From JBFMAE01 sp040756085 (GTDB taxonomy: Bacteria > Desulfobacterota > BSN033 > UBA1163): a stretch of 11,985 bases of DNA. Every line of letters starts with the position of its first letter. The first letter of the stretch is position 1. Below are positions 1 through 7,369 of the stretch, one piece after another. The DNA lies in contig JBFMAE010000233.1 of NCBI GenBank assembly GCA_040756085.1, positions 1-11,985 of the forward strand. Direction: 5' to 3'. A model generated the notes under the pieces. That model saw only the letters and a program-made list of their open reading frames with translations, was not told the DNA's origin and did not search any database. The translations under genes were made by a program, and so were the position numbers.

Positions 1-77
1 AGGGATGAATTAAGGTTGATCGATAGCTTTAAGTTCTTCATGATTGAAACTTAATTGTCGGTTCAAAAATGAAATTC

Positions 78-143
78 AATAACCCCAAACCCCACTATAG
101 CTGAATTTTTTCACAGCTTAAGGGGGGATGAAGGGGGGTTATT
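78..143. terminator. Long imperfect hairpin after pilQ, probable (bidirectional) terminator
   Basis: Three nested complementary blocks are visible. AATAACCCC (78-86) pairs with GGGGTTATT (135-143). CCCC (90-93) can pair with part of the G6 run at 122-127. AGCTG (99-103) pairs with CAGCT (114-118), leaving a 10-nt A/T loop. The structure starts 11 nt past the pilQ stop. Read on the plus strand it is followed by a T run (142-146), a good intrinsic terminator; read in the pilQ direction the tail is only moderately T-rich. It probably ends pilMNOPQ transcription and may also stop a gene arriving from the left. It contains two G6 runs seven bases apart, so it could also be a copy of a dispersed palindromic repeat. 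Nothing else is recognisable in 1-77. Confidence 0.5.
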
Positions 144-154
144 TTTCAGACGGA

Positions 155-2968
155 TCAAACCTGATCTTTAATGATCTTGGGAGAAATAAAGATCAGCAGG
201 TCTTTCCTTTTGTCCTCCTTTGCCTCTCTTTTAAATAACCATCCCAATAAAGGGATTTTACTAAATAACGGAACTCCCTCCGTTCCATCACTCTTCTCTA
301 TTGAATAAACTCCGGCAATAACAACCACGCCATTATCTTTGACCAGAACCTCTGTGATGGCCTCCTTCTTGTCAATACTTGGTACCCCATCAACAGTAAT
401 GCTGGTATCGGGGGCGTCCTTCTTCGCTTTTATGCTCATCTTGATGTTCCCATCGTTCGTCACATGGGGCGTCACTGTCAATTTCAAATTGGCATCGATG
501 AAATCTGTGGTGACGGTCCCTTCGGTTGTCAACTTTCGATAAGGGATCCTCAGCCCCTGTTCGATCGATGCCTCCTTATTATCCAGCGTGGCGATCTTCG
601 GACTGGAAATAATCTTCACATCTCCTTTATTCTCATGGGCTGAGATGGCAAGATCTAATTGTTGTATTGTCCCGCGACTGAAAAGAAATTCAATGATACC
701 CACCGTTCCTGACGTCCCAGCCACACCTGCTCGAGCAACCGCAGGGAGATTGATAACTTCTCTTGTAGCAGTCCCCAGAGTAGTCGCTGATATTCCTCCG
801 CCGGCAGTGGCTTTTCCTCCTCCAATTTCAAAACCCCATTTTACGCCCAGCTCCGTTTGAAATGTCAAGCTGGCCTCAACAATCCTTGCTTCAATCAGGA
901 CCTGTGGGGTTTTCGTATCCAAGGATTTCACCAAATTTTTTACCCCTGCAATGTTTCGAGGGATATCTTTAACAATCAAGATATTTGTTCTCTCATCGAC
1001 TTTGACGTCCCCGCGATCGCTTAGGACACTTTTTACTTGGGGCATGATTTCTTTCCCTGTTGCGTAGTTAATCGGAATAAGCTCGGTCACTAAATCCTCT
1101 AACCTCTCTTTAGCCCTTCTGGCTTCCAATTCTGCCTGAATCTCTCTCTTCAGGGTGTCGAGAGGGGCGACCCGTACCACATTCCCTACCCGGCTCATCC
1201 CGAGGGATCTGGCCTGCAAGATGACATCCAAAGCCTGGTCCCAGGGAACATCCACCAATCTCATGGTGATTTTTCCTGTCACATCATCCCCTGCGATGAT
1301 ATTCAAATTGCTCACCTCTGCAATCAGTCGAAGGATATTTTTAATATCGGCATCTTTAAAATCGAGGGATAATCTTTTTCCTGTATAAGCCTTTTCTGGA
1401 AGTCCTTCTTCAGGGACCTTTTTCACTTCTTCCACTTTCTTTGTCACGGGTGGTTGGGGAATGGGTTTCTCTTCAACGGGGGGTAGGACTTTCTCCTCTT
1501 TTTTCAATTCGGTCTTGGGTTTTTCCTCTTCTTTTATTACTTCTTTTACTTCTTCCTTTTTGGCCTCTACCACAACCTCCTCTTTCTTGGGTACCGGAGG
1601 GACTTCTATCTTGGCCTCAATCTTTTTGGGTCTTTCTATGTCGATAAAAAGAACCTTTCCCTCCTGGGTGGCTTCAAAAGGCATCTCTTCTCTTAACTTA
1701 ATCAATAACCGGACATCGTTCGTTTTACCGGTTTTAATATTCTGGATCTGGATATAATTGACAGCGCTCTCGAACTCACTCGTATCCAATCCCCTTTGAA
1801 GATGTTTGGGAGCAAATGCATTTTTTATATCCACTGCAATCACATTTGTTGAAATCATGGAAGATTCAAATTTGGGCTCCTCTGTGAAAGCGACCATGAC
1901 CCTTGATTTATTATCCATCTGTTTAAAATTGATTTCCCTCAAAATGCTCGTTTTAACTTTTGCCGAAGGAGCTTTTGCCAGCGCTGGAGTAGATATACCC
2001 TTCTTGGGTTTTTCTTCTAATAAAATTTGGGGCTCAGAAGGCTGAGGGACATTTCCGATGGAAACGATCAATTTATCGTCGATCCGATTGATTTGGTACG
2101 GAGGGAGTTGGGGTTTTAAAGAATCGAAAACGAGTCTCAGTTTATCCGGATGATGGCCAATGCGGACTTCTTTGAGGAATGGATTCTTAATTTTGATCGA
2201 TTTTTTCGGGTATCGAGTATTTACCTCCCAAAGATCCAACACTAACCGGGTAGGAGAATCCAATTTGAAGGAGTTATAATTTTCAAGTTTCCCATCGGCA
2301 ATGATATTGAAAACAATGAAATCCTTTTTCTCTTCTAATGAAAAATTGACAATCTCTTTTGCCTTTTTCACCGTTTCTGGGGCAGGAGTGGCTACTACCG
2401 GCTGGGCAGAAGGGGGTTCTTCTTTTTTCGATTCCACCGGAATTGCTTCGGTTTCCTTCTCTTTTACTGTTTCTTCTTTTATTGTTTCTTCCTTTTGAAC
2501 TTCCTTTACTTCTGCTTCCGCAACCTTTTTCACCTTTTCGATGTCAATGATGAGATTTTTATCTTCCTTCGAAATATTATAATTAGTCATTTGGGCAAGC
2601 CCAATTTCAATCCTTCCTTTGTCATCATATTGAGTGGCAATCACATCGCCTATTGTTCCATTATTAATTTTAATGGGCTCTTTAACCTGGCTTAAATCGA
2701 TATTGGGAACATCAATGGCAATTCTTAGGGGATCCGACATCAATTTATAAAAAGGAGGGGCGATGGTGTCTGTCCCCTCAATATGGATCCTTGTATAATT
2801 TTCTTCCTCAGTAAAAGAGATCCTCTGAATCAGAGAGGCTTTCACAGACTGCCCGGAGGTATCGGGGGGCTGACCTGTTTGTACCAACGTATTTTTAGTG
2901 GCACAACCGTTCGCAAATATTAAAAAGACGACCAAAGAAATCATTTTTAACATCGGAGAAGGCTTCAT
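155..2968 (-). CDS. pilQ: Type IV pilus secretin PilQ
   Basis: This is the outer-membrane channel through which the pilus fibre leaves the cell (937 aa). The N-terminus is a signal peptide with a lipobox ending at Cys22 (ANGC), so it is probably lipid-anchored before or during assembly. Three AMIN-type peptidoglycan-binding domains lie at about residues 44-145, 204-307 and 339-446. They are separated by low-complexity Lys/Glu/Pro linkers (146-203, 447-528). A secretin short N-terminal (STN) domain follows at about 531-605, then an N1/KH-like secretin_N domain at 626-690. The secretin barrel core runs from 690 to 932 and closes with the typical VPLFSKIPLLGWLF segment and a LLIFISPKII end. The start ATG overlaps the pilP stop by 4 bp (ATGA) and has a strong GGAGG ribosome site 6 nt upstream. 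It is the last gene of pilMNOPQ. The length and three AMIN domains fit deltaproteobacterial PilQ; proteobacterial ones such as those of Neisseria or Pseudomonas are usually shorter. Confidence 0.97.
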   Translation of the reverse strand: MKPSPMLKMISLVVFLIFANGCATKNTLVQTGQPPDTSGQSVKASLIQRISFTEEENYTRIHIEGTDTIAPPFYKLMSDPLRIAIDVPNIDLSQVKEPIKINNGTIGDVIATQYDDKGRIEIGLAQMTNYNISKEDKNLIIDIEKVKKVAEAEVKEVQKEETIKEETVKEKETEAIPVESKKEEPPSAQPVVATPAPETVKKAKEIVNFSLEEKKDFIVFNIIADGKLENYNSFKLDSPTRLVLDLWEVNTRYPKKSIKIKNPFLKEVRIGHHPDKLRLVFDSLKPQLPPYQINRIDDKLIVSIGNVPQPSEPQILLEEKPKKGISTPALAKAPSAKVKTSILREINFKQMDNKSRVMVAFTEEPKFESSMISTNVIAVDIKNAFAPKHLQRGLDTSEFESAVNYIQIQNIKTGKTNDVRLLIKLREEMPFEATQEGKVLFIDIERPKKIEAKIEVPPVPKKEEVVVEAKKEEVKEVIKEEEKPKTELKKEEKVLPPVEEKPIPQPPVTKKVEEVKKVPEEGLPEKAYTGKRLSLDFKDADIKNILRLIAEVSNLNIIAGDDVTGKITMRLVDVPWDQALDVILQARSLGMSRVGNVVRVAPLDTLKREIQAELEARRAKERLEDLVTELIPINYATGKEIMPQVKSVLSDRGDVKVDERTNILIVKDIPRNIAGVKNLVKSLDTKTPQVLIEARIVEASLTFQTELGVKWGFEIGGGKATAGGGISATTLGTATREVINLPAVARAGVAGTSGTVGIIEFLFSRGTIQQLDLAISAHENKGDVKIISSPKIATLDNKEASIEQGLRIPYRKLTTEGTVTTDFIDANLKLTVTPHVTNDGNIKMSIKAKKDAPDTSITVDGVPSIDKKEAITEVLVKDNGVVVIAGVYSIEKSDGTEGVPLFSKIPLLGWLFKREAKEDKRKDLLIFISPKIIKDQV

Positions 2969-3576
2969 GATTCTCCTCCCTCTTCAATTCGATGAAGAAA
3001 TAATGAAATCTCATTCGTTTTAGTCTGGCCAAAAATATCCTGATACACTTCCTCTATAATCACCTTATCTTTAAGAATTTTTGTTACCTTACCGTCATTT
3101 TTACCGATCCATGTTCCCCTCTTTAAGAAATATCCTTTCCCTGCCGAATCCTCGACAAGGGCGATATTTCCTTCAGGGGCTGAAATAATAGCAACCAATT
3201 TTAATTGGCTGATCTCATATTTCTGCAACGGGGTGAGAGGAATACTCCTTGACGCTTCTCTGGCAGAGGTTAACTGAATAAAAGGTTTAAAGGGATCGGG
3301 TTTGCCTGCGGGGTTATAGGAATATTCCGCCTCTTCCTTCCTCTCGGGCTCTTTTTTCTCAGCCCCCTTCGGGGGTTCCTTCTTTCTTTCTGCTAAAGGA
3401 GCCTTGCCCTTTTGGGGAGTGAAGGACGGAGGGGTCCCCCCCCCACAGCCAGCGACCACAAATAGAAACGCTATGGATAGAGATATCCACCCGTAAAATA
3501 GTTTACTTCTTTTTCGCCCTTGGAATTCTTTCCTCCTTTTCTGGAGGAACCTATTGTTTTTCAGTTTTCCTTCCAC
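2965..3576 (-). CDS. pilP: Type IV pilus inner-membrane lipoprotein PilP
   Basis: PilP links the inner-membrane PilN-PilO complex to the periplasmic domains of the PilQ secretin (203 aa). It has a basic N-terminal stretch of about 26 residues, a hydrophobic segment (27-43) and a lipobox VAGC with the lipidated Cys at residue 44. A disordered Lys/Glu/Pro linker (50-85) comes next, followed by the PilP beta-domain, with DPFKPF (94-99) and the YEISQLKLVAII core (120-131). The start codon is GTG at 3576, preceded by a GAGGA ribosome site. It lies inside the end of pilO, so the genes overlap by 26 bp. No ATG occurs before the lipobox, hence GTG is the best start even though the region before the hydrophobic core is long. 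A run of nine G lies directly after the lipobox Cys codon. The stop overlaps the pilQ start. Confidence 0.93.
   Translation of the reverse strand: MEGKLKNNRFLQKRRKEFQGRKRSKLFYGWISLSIAFLFVVAGCGGGTPPSFTPQKGKAPLAERKKEPPKGAEKKEPERKEEAEYSYNPAGKPDPFKPFIQLTSAREASRSIPLTPLQKYEISQLKLVAIISAPEGNIALVEDSAGKGYFLKRGTWIGKNDGKVTKILKDKVIIEEVYQDIFGQTKTNEISLFLHRIEEGGES
3436..3444 (-). repeat. G9 homopolymer tract inside pilP
   Basis: Nine consecutive G on the coding strand encode Gly45-Gly47, immediately after the lipidated Cys44 of PilP. A one-base slip would frameshift the protein right after its lipid anchor. Synonymous Gly codons could have broken the run. Whether it varies is unknown. Confidence 0.9.
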
Positions 3577-4177
3577 TTTTCTTTTCCTCGCTTTTCTTTT
3601 CTATAAATCGATAAGTATTAATCAGACAGGATGTTTTTATTAAAATTTCACCCTCTCCTCCTTTTCCTTTAACATCTTTCGCCCGGGTCATATTAAAATC
3701 GACCACGTTAATAATCCTCGGAAGTTTGCTTACCCTATCAAAGAAAATCCCCGTATTATGATAACTCCCCAATACCACGAGCTCAATGGGGACTTTGGCA
3801 TAAAACTGTTGAGGCTCCTCTGGCTTAGGTCTAAAGAGGGTAAATTCGAGATTTGATTCTTTTCCAAGACTGGATATGTTTTTTAAGATTTCGGGTATCT
3901 CTTTTTCATTGGGAAGTTGGGTCAGGGCATTCATCAATTCCACGTTCAACTTCTCAACCTCTTCTTTAAATTTCTGAAGATCTCTTGTAATCGCCCTACT
4001 CTCACTCAGTTCCTTATTCAATTTGTCAAATTCACCCATCAGCCTTTTCAGTTCGTCCTGTTGGGGAATGAAAAAAACATACAAATACAGCCCTGTGATG
4101 ACACCTAAAATGGCCACCAAAATTAAGACCTTTTTAGATGTTGGGAGCTTTAAGATGGAATCCATTGTAATAGCCAT
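3551..4177 (-). CDS. pilO: Type IV pilus alignment-complex protein PilO
   Basis: PilO forms a heterodimer with PilN in the inner membrane and carries PilP (208 aa). It has a short cytoplasmic N-terminus, one transmembrane helix at about 17-36, a periplasmic coiled coil at about 38-88 and a ferredoxin-like domain at about 95-190 (the stretch AKVPIELVVLGSYHNTGIFF is typical of the family). The C-terminus is a charged Lys/Glu/Ser tail from 194 on. The ATG at 4177 has an AAGGGG ribosome site 6 nt upstream that sits in the 16-bp gap behind pilN. The end of the gene overlaps the start of pilP. Order and membrane topology match PilO in other pilMNOPQ operons. Confidence 0.95.
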   Translation of the reverse strand: MAITMDSILKLPTSKKVLILVAILGVITGLYLYVFFIPQQDELKRLMGEFDKLNKELSESRAITRDLQKFKEEVEKLNVELMNALTQLPNEKEIPEILKNISSLGKESNLEFTLFRPKPEEPQQFYAKVPIELVVLGSYHNTGIFFDRVSKLPRIINVVDFNMTRAKDVKGKGGEGEILIKTSCLINTYRFIEKKSEEKKSGRKTEKQ

Positions 4178-4193
4178 TCTGATCCCCTTTGAA

Positions 4194-4736
4194 TTACATT
4201 AAAATAATTTCGCATGAAAGGATAAATTTCTTCAACTTAATTTTACTCAGTTCGGTCTGTTCACTCACGATTAAATCAACGTTTTTAAAAAGTTTTGATT
4301 TTCGAAGGTTGGTCATGAAATTTGCTACGGTTTCATCATCTAAAGCAATCCCTTCTATCCCCAATTTCGATCCCTCTTTCTTCAGGGATTCAAGGTGAAT
4401 CTTTTCTGGTTTATCGATGCTGATTTCATCCAATACTCTTGCCGGACCGCCCTTCTCTTTTCTCAATGCATTGATGACGTTCAACTTATCCTGTAATGTT
4501 TTCTGGGCTGCCTTGGCCTTATCAACTTCTGTGGTCAGGGATTTATAATAGGTGATCTCTTTTTTGGTGTTTGATATCTTTACCAATGTATCTTCTTTTT
4601 CCTTATTCAGTTTCCATTGAACAACAAGGAGTATGATACACAAAAGGGCTATGGAAAGAATGACAATGATAAATTCTTTCCTTATACCCACTTTCTTCTT
4701 TTCTTTCCTTGCCTGGAGTAAATTAATCTTAATCAT
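4194..4736 (-). CDS. pilN: Type IV pilus alignment-complex protein PilN
   Basis: PilN is the bitopic inner-membrane partner of PilO whose cytoplasmic N-terminus docks onto PilM (180 aa). The N-terminal MIKINLLQAR carries the conserved INLL motif that binds the PilM groove. A basic stretch, a transmembrane helix at about 22-41, a coiled coil at about 44-92 and a small periplasmic ferredoxin-like fold (about 100-178) follow. The ATG overlaps the pilM stop by 4 bp (ATGA), which implies translational coupling. Confidence 0.95.
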   Translation of the reverse strand: MIKINLLQARKEKKKVGIRKEFIIVILSIALLCIILLVVQWKLNKEKEDTLVKISNTKKEITYYKSLTTEVDKAKAAQKTLQDKLNVINALRKEKGGPARVLDEISIDKPEKIHLESLKKEGSKLGIEGIALDDETVANFMTNLRKSKLFKNVDLIVSEQTELSKIKLKKFILSCEIILM

Positions 4737-5791
4737 CTATCTCCTACCTTTCTCGAGGCAAGCCCGACTCCGACCGCCATCATGGGTCCGATCTCTCTTA
4801 GATATTCAAGGTCGAAATTTTTTTCGCTATATTCTATTTTTTTAAAGGGGTTCACAATTTCAACGGGTACTCCAATCTGCTGTTGTAATAAGATATCGAA
4901 ATCTTTAATCTTTGACCCCCCCCCGCTCAAATATAACTTGCTGATTTTCTCATAAGTGGTGGTAGATTGGAAAAAATCAATAGAATTCCCTATTTCTACA
5001 GCTAAAGATTCGGAACCTGTTTTTAATATGTTTTGAATGATCGGTTGAGAGGTGATATCGATTTTACTCCTCACTTTAATCTTTTCTGCCTCTTCGTAAT
5101 CAATATGGAGCTGTCTTTGGATCTCTTCGGTGATTTGATTCCCCCCTTTAAATATGTCTCGTGTAAAAGCAGAGATGTTATTTTTTAGAATATTGATGTT
5201 GGTGACGCTGGCACCCACATTTGCCAGCGCAACTGTTTCTTCTTTATCAATCTCATAATTAATGGCCAACATGTTTTCCAAAGCGAAAGAATCAATATCA
5301 ATAATCACTGGATTTAATCCGGATTCCATAATCACGGAAACATAATCATTGATGATATCTTTTTTGGCCGCCACCAGAACCACATCCATTAAATCTGGAT
5401 TTTCTGGACTAGAACCGAATATTTGGAAATCGATGTTGACATCATTGATATCGAATGGAATATATCTTTCAGCTTCCCATTGGATTGATTCTTCCAATTC
5501 GGCTTCTGTCATAAAAGGTAAGGTAATTTTTTTAACAATTACGGAATGGCCGGAGACAGAAATAACGACATCCTTTATTTTTGTCTTTGAAGTGGCGACA
5601 AGATCCCGAACTGTATCGACAATGGTGACCGAATCCATTAAGGCTCCGTCAACGATGGCTTCCGGAGGCAGGGGAGATATTGCCAAATTTTGCAATTTAT
5701 ATCCATTCTTCCCCTCTTTCAATTCCACAAGCTTAATCGAACTGGATCCGATATCAAAACCAACCACATCTCTCTTTTTCCCAAAAATCAT
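4733..5791 (-). CDS. pilM: Type IV pilus assembly ATP-binding protein PilM
   Basis: PilM is the cytoplasmic actin/FtsA-like protein that binds PilN and couples the envelope complex to the motor side (352 aa, usual length for the family). It shows the ASKHA nucleotide-binding signature: a phosphate-1 loop GFDIGSSSIKLVEL (11-24), a second strand-turn ANVGASVTNINIL (190-202), and an adenosine motif LYLSGGGSKI (287-296). The segment SIQWEAERYIPF (102-113) is characteristic of PilM. The ATG is preceded by a GGAG ribosome site 6 nt upstream. It is the first gene of the pil operon and sits directly behind a candidate sigma-54 promoter. In M. xanthus and P. aeruginosa the same PilM-N-O-P-Q order is found. 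Confidence 0.97.
   Translation of the reverse strand: MIFGKKRDVVGFDIGSSSIKLVELKEGKNGYKLQNLAISPLPPEAIVDGALMDSVTIVDTVRDLVATSKTKIKDVVISVSGHSVIVKKITLPFMTEAELEESIQWEAERYIPFDINDVNIDFQIFGSSPENPDLMDVVLVAAKKDIINDYVSVIMESGLNPVIIDIDSFALENMLAINYEIDKEETVALANVGASVTNINILKNNISAFTRDIFKGGNQITEEIQRQLHIDYEEAEKIKVRSKIDITSQPIIQNILKTGSESLAVEIGNSIDFFQSTTTYEKISKLYLSGGGSKIKDFDILLQQQIGVPVEIVNPFKKIEYSEKNFDLEYLREIGPMMAVGVGLASRKVGDR
4916..4924 (-). repeat. G9 homopolymer tract inside pilM
   Basis: Nine consecutive G on the coding strand encode the GGG of the SGGGSK adenosine-binding motif (Gly290-Gly292). The glycines are conserved in the family, but use of GGG for all three codons is a DNA-level choice. It is the second G9 tract in the same operon. 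Confidence 0.9.
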
Positions 5792-5820
5792 TTTTCACTC
5801 CATTTCTATAAATTATTTAT

Positions 5821-5838
5821 AAGCAAATCTTATGCCGC
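5821..5838 (-). promoter_or_regulatory. Candidate sigma-54 (-24/-12) promoter of pilMNOPQ
   Basis: The minus strand reads GCGGCATAAGATTTGCTT. The -24 GG (5836-5835) and -12 GC (5824-5823) are exactly 10 nt apart, with GGCA, TTGC and a following T matching the YTGGCACGRNNNTTGCW consensus. The predicted start site is near 5811, giving a leader of about 20 nt that contains just the pilM ribosome site. An NtrC-type sigma-54 activator is encoded immediately upstream. The geometry is direct observation; sigma-54 use is inferred. Confidence 0.65.
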
Positions 5839-5868
5839 TATCAAAATAGATAAATTAAATAAAATAAA

Positions 5869-5896
5869 ATTATTAACAAATTTTATAAAAAGTCAA
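5869..5896 (-). promoter_or_regulatory. Possible sigma-70 promoter upstream of pilM
   Basis: TTGACT (5896-5891) and AATAAT (5874-5869) each match the -35 and -10 consensus at five of six positions with a 16-bp spacer. The start site would be near 5862, leaving a leader of about 70 nt. The surrounding DNA is very AT-rich, so a chance match is possible. It could give basal expression alongside the sigma-54 element. Confidence 0.35.
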
Positions 5897-5992
5897 GAAA
5901 AATATTTCAGTAATTATTAAAATTCTACTAAGTACTCGCTTAAAGTTGATAAATTGTTTTAATATATAACAGTAACCCATTAATATTTCAAA

Positions 5993-7369
5993 TTAAATTT
6001 TTAATAGATTATATCTTTTGATCTTCGCCCTTAAAGTAGCCCGTGAAATACCTAAAGCTTTTGATGCTTTTGATTTATTCCACTCCAATTTTTTTAAGAC
6101 CTTTGAGAGATGTAACTTTTCTACATGGTCCAAAGACATATCGTCGGTAAATTCAGATAGATCCGTGTCTGTATTCTCTTGACCGAATTTCTCAGTCTGT
6201 CTCAATTCAAAAGGAAGGTGTTTGGGGGTGATAAATTCCTGATCGGTTAATATCATCGCCCTTTCAATCACATTCTTTAATTCCCTTACATTTCCTGGCC
6301 AATGGTATTGAGTCATCAGCTTTTTGGCTGCATCAGAAAATCCCCTGATATTCTTGCCATGTTCTCTATTATTTTCTTCGACAAATAAATTTGAAAGCAG
6401 TAAGATATCTTCTATCCTTTCACGGAGAGGAGGCATTTCAACCACCATCACTTTTAACCGGTAATATAAATCTTTTCGAAAAAAGCCTTCTTTAACCAAT
6501 GTTTCCAAGTCTTTATTGGTCGCTGCAATAATACGAACGTCAACCTTGATCTCCCTTTCTCCCCCTACCCTCATAAAGGTTTGATTTTCAAGGACCCTTA
6601 AAATCTTCGATTGTAAAAACGGTTTCATATCCCCGATTTCATCTAGAAATACTGTTCCACCATCTGCTAATTCAAAAAGTCCTTTTTTCGTATTTTTTGC
6701 ATCTGTAAAAGCACCCTTCTCATATCCAAAAAGTTCTGATTCTAATAGAGAATCCGGGATGGCGCTACAATTAATCTTCATCAGGGGTTTGCTGCTTCGT
6801 TTGCTACTATAATGAATTGCATTAGCGGCTAATTCTTTACCGGTCCCACTTTCCCCCTGGATAAGTACGGATGTTTTATGGGTCTTGCTGATCATGTCAA
6901 TCAATTCTTTTACATATTCAATCTGAGGACTGACGCCATAAATATGATTATTCTGATAACCCTCCTTTTGTTGCCGATGGAGTCTTCTGACTTCATTAAT
7001 CAAACTCTTCGTCTCCAATCCTTTTTCGATCAGTAATTTCAATTCTTCCAATTCGAAGGGTTTGTTGATATAATGGTAAGCCCCTGATTTCATTGCCGTA
7101 ACTGCAGTTTGAACATCAGAATAAGCGGTCATAATAATGGCTAAAATCTCGGTATCAAATTCCTTTATCTTTTTTAAAACCTCTAACCCATCTACATCCG
7201 GCAGTTTCATATCCAGGAGAATGAGATCAATGATATGTTTTTTAATGATCGAAAGCGCTTCATTCCCCGAACTCACCGAAAAAATTTCGTATTCCTTCTT
7301 TCTGAATACGTCAGAGAGGGTTTCTTGCATCACCTCATCATCATCAACAATCAGAATGGATGGTTTCAT
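5993..7369 (-). CDS. NtrC-family sigma-54-dependent response regulator (PilR-like)
   Basis: This transcription activator (458 aa) would open sigma-54 promoters after phosphorylation. The receiver domain (about 4-117) has acidic residues D9-D11, phospho-acceptor Asp53, Thr81 and Lys103. The AAA+ domain (about 143-373) has Walker A GESGTGKE (172-179), the sigma-54 contact loop as GAFTDA (219-224) in place of GAFTGA, and Walker B VFLDE (240-244). A Fis-type helix-turn-helix ends the protein (about 413-455). The chosen ATG at 7369 overlaps the kinase stop by 4 bp and begins the receiver at the normal place. An in-frame ATG at 7423 would add 18 residues inside the kinase gene and is less likely. 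Position between the kinase and pilM suggests a PilR-like job, activating the pil operon. The exact orthology (PilR, or another NtrC group such as ZraR/HydG) cannot be settled by eye. Confidence 0.95.
   Translation of the reverse strand: MKPSILIVDDDEVMQETLSDVFRKKEYEIFSVSSGNEALSIIKKHIIDLILLDMKLPDVDGLEVLKKIKEFDTEILAIIMTAYSDVQTAVTAMKSGAYHYINKPFELEELKLLIEKGLETKSLINEVRRLHRQQKEGYQNNHIYGVSPQIEYVKELIDMISKTHKTSVLIQGESGTGKELAANAIHYSSKRSSKPLMKINCSAIPDSLLESELFGYEKGAFTDAKNTKKGLFELADGGTVFLDEIGDMKPFLQSKILRVLENQTFMRVGGEREIKVDVRIIAATNKDLETLVKEGFFRKDLYYRLKVMVVEMPPLRERIEDILLLSNLFVEENNREHGKNIRGFSDAAKKLMTQYHWPGNVRELKNVIERAMILTDQEFITPKHLPFELRQTEKFGQENTDTDLSEFTDDMSLDHVEKLHLSKVLKKLEWNKSKASKALGISRATLRAKIKRYNLLKI

Noticed and set aside
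1441..2550. Several plus-strand open frames opposite pilQ
   Set aside because: They are Ser/Leu/Phe-rich antisense readings of the Lys/Glu/Pro linkers and AMIN domains of PilQ, without family motifs.
3536..3541. AGGAGG inside the pilP coding region
   Set aside because: No usable in-frame start codon follows at a suitable distance; GTG at 3576 with its own GAGGA site explains the gene.
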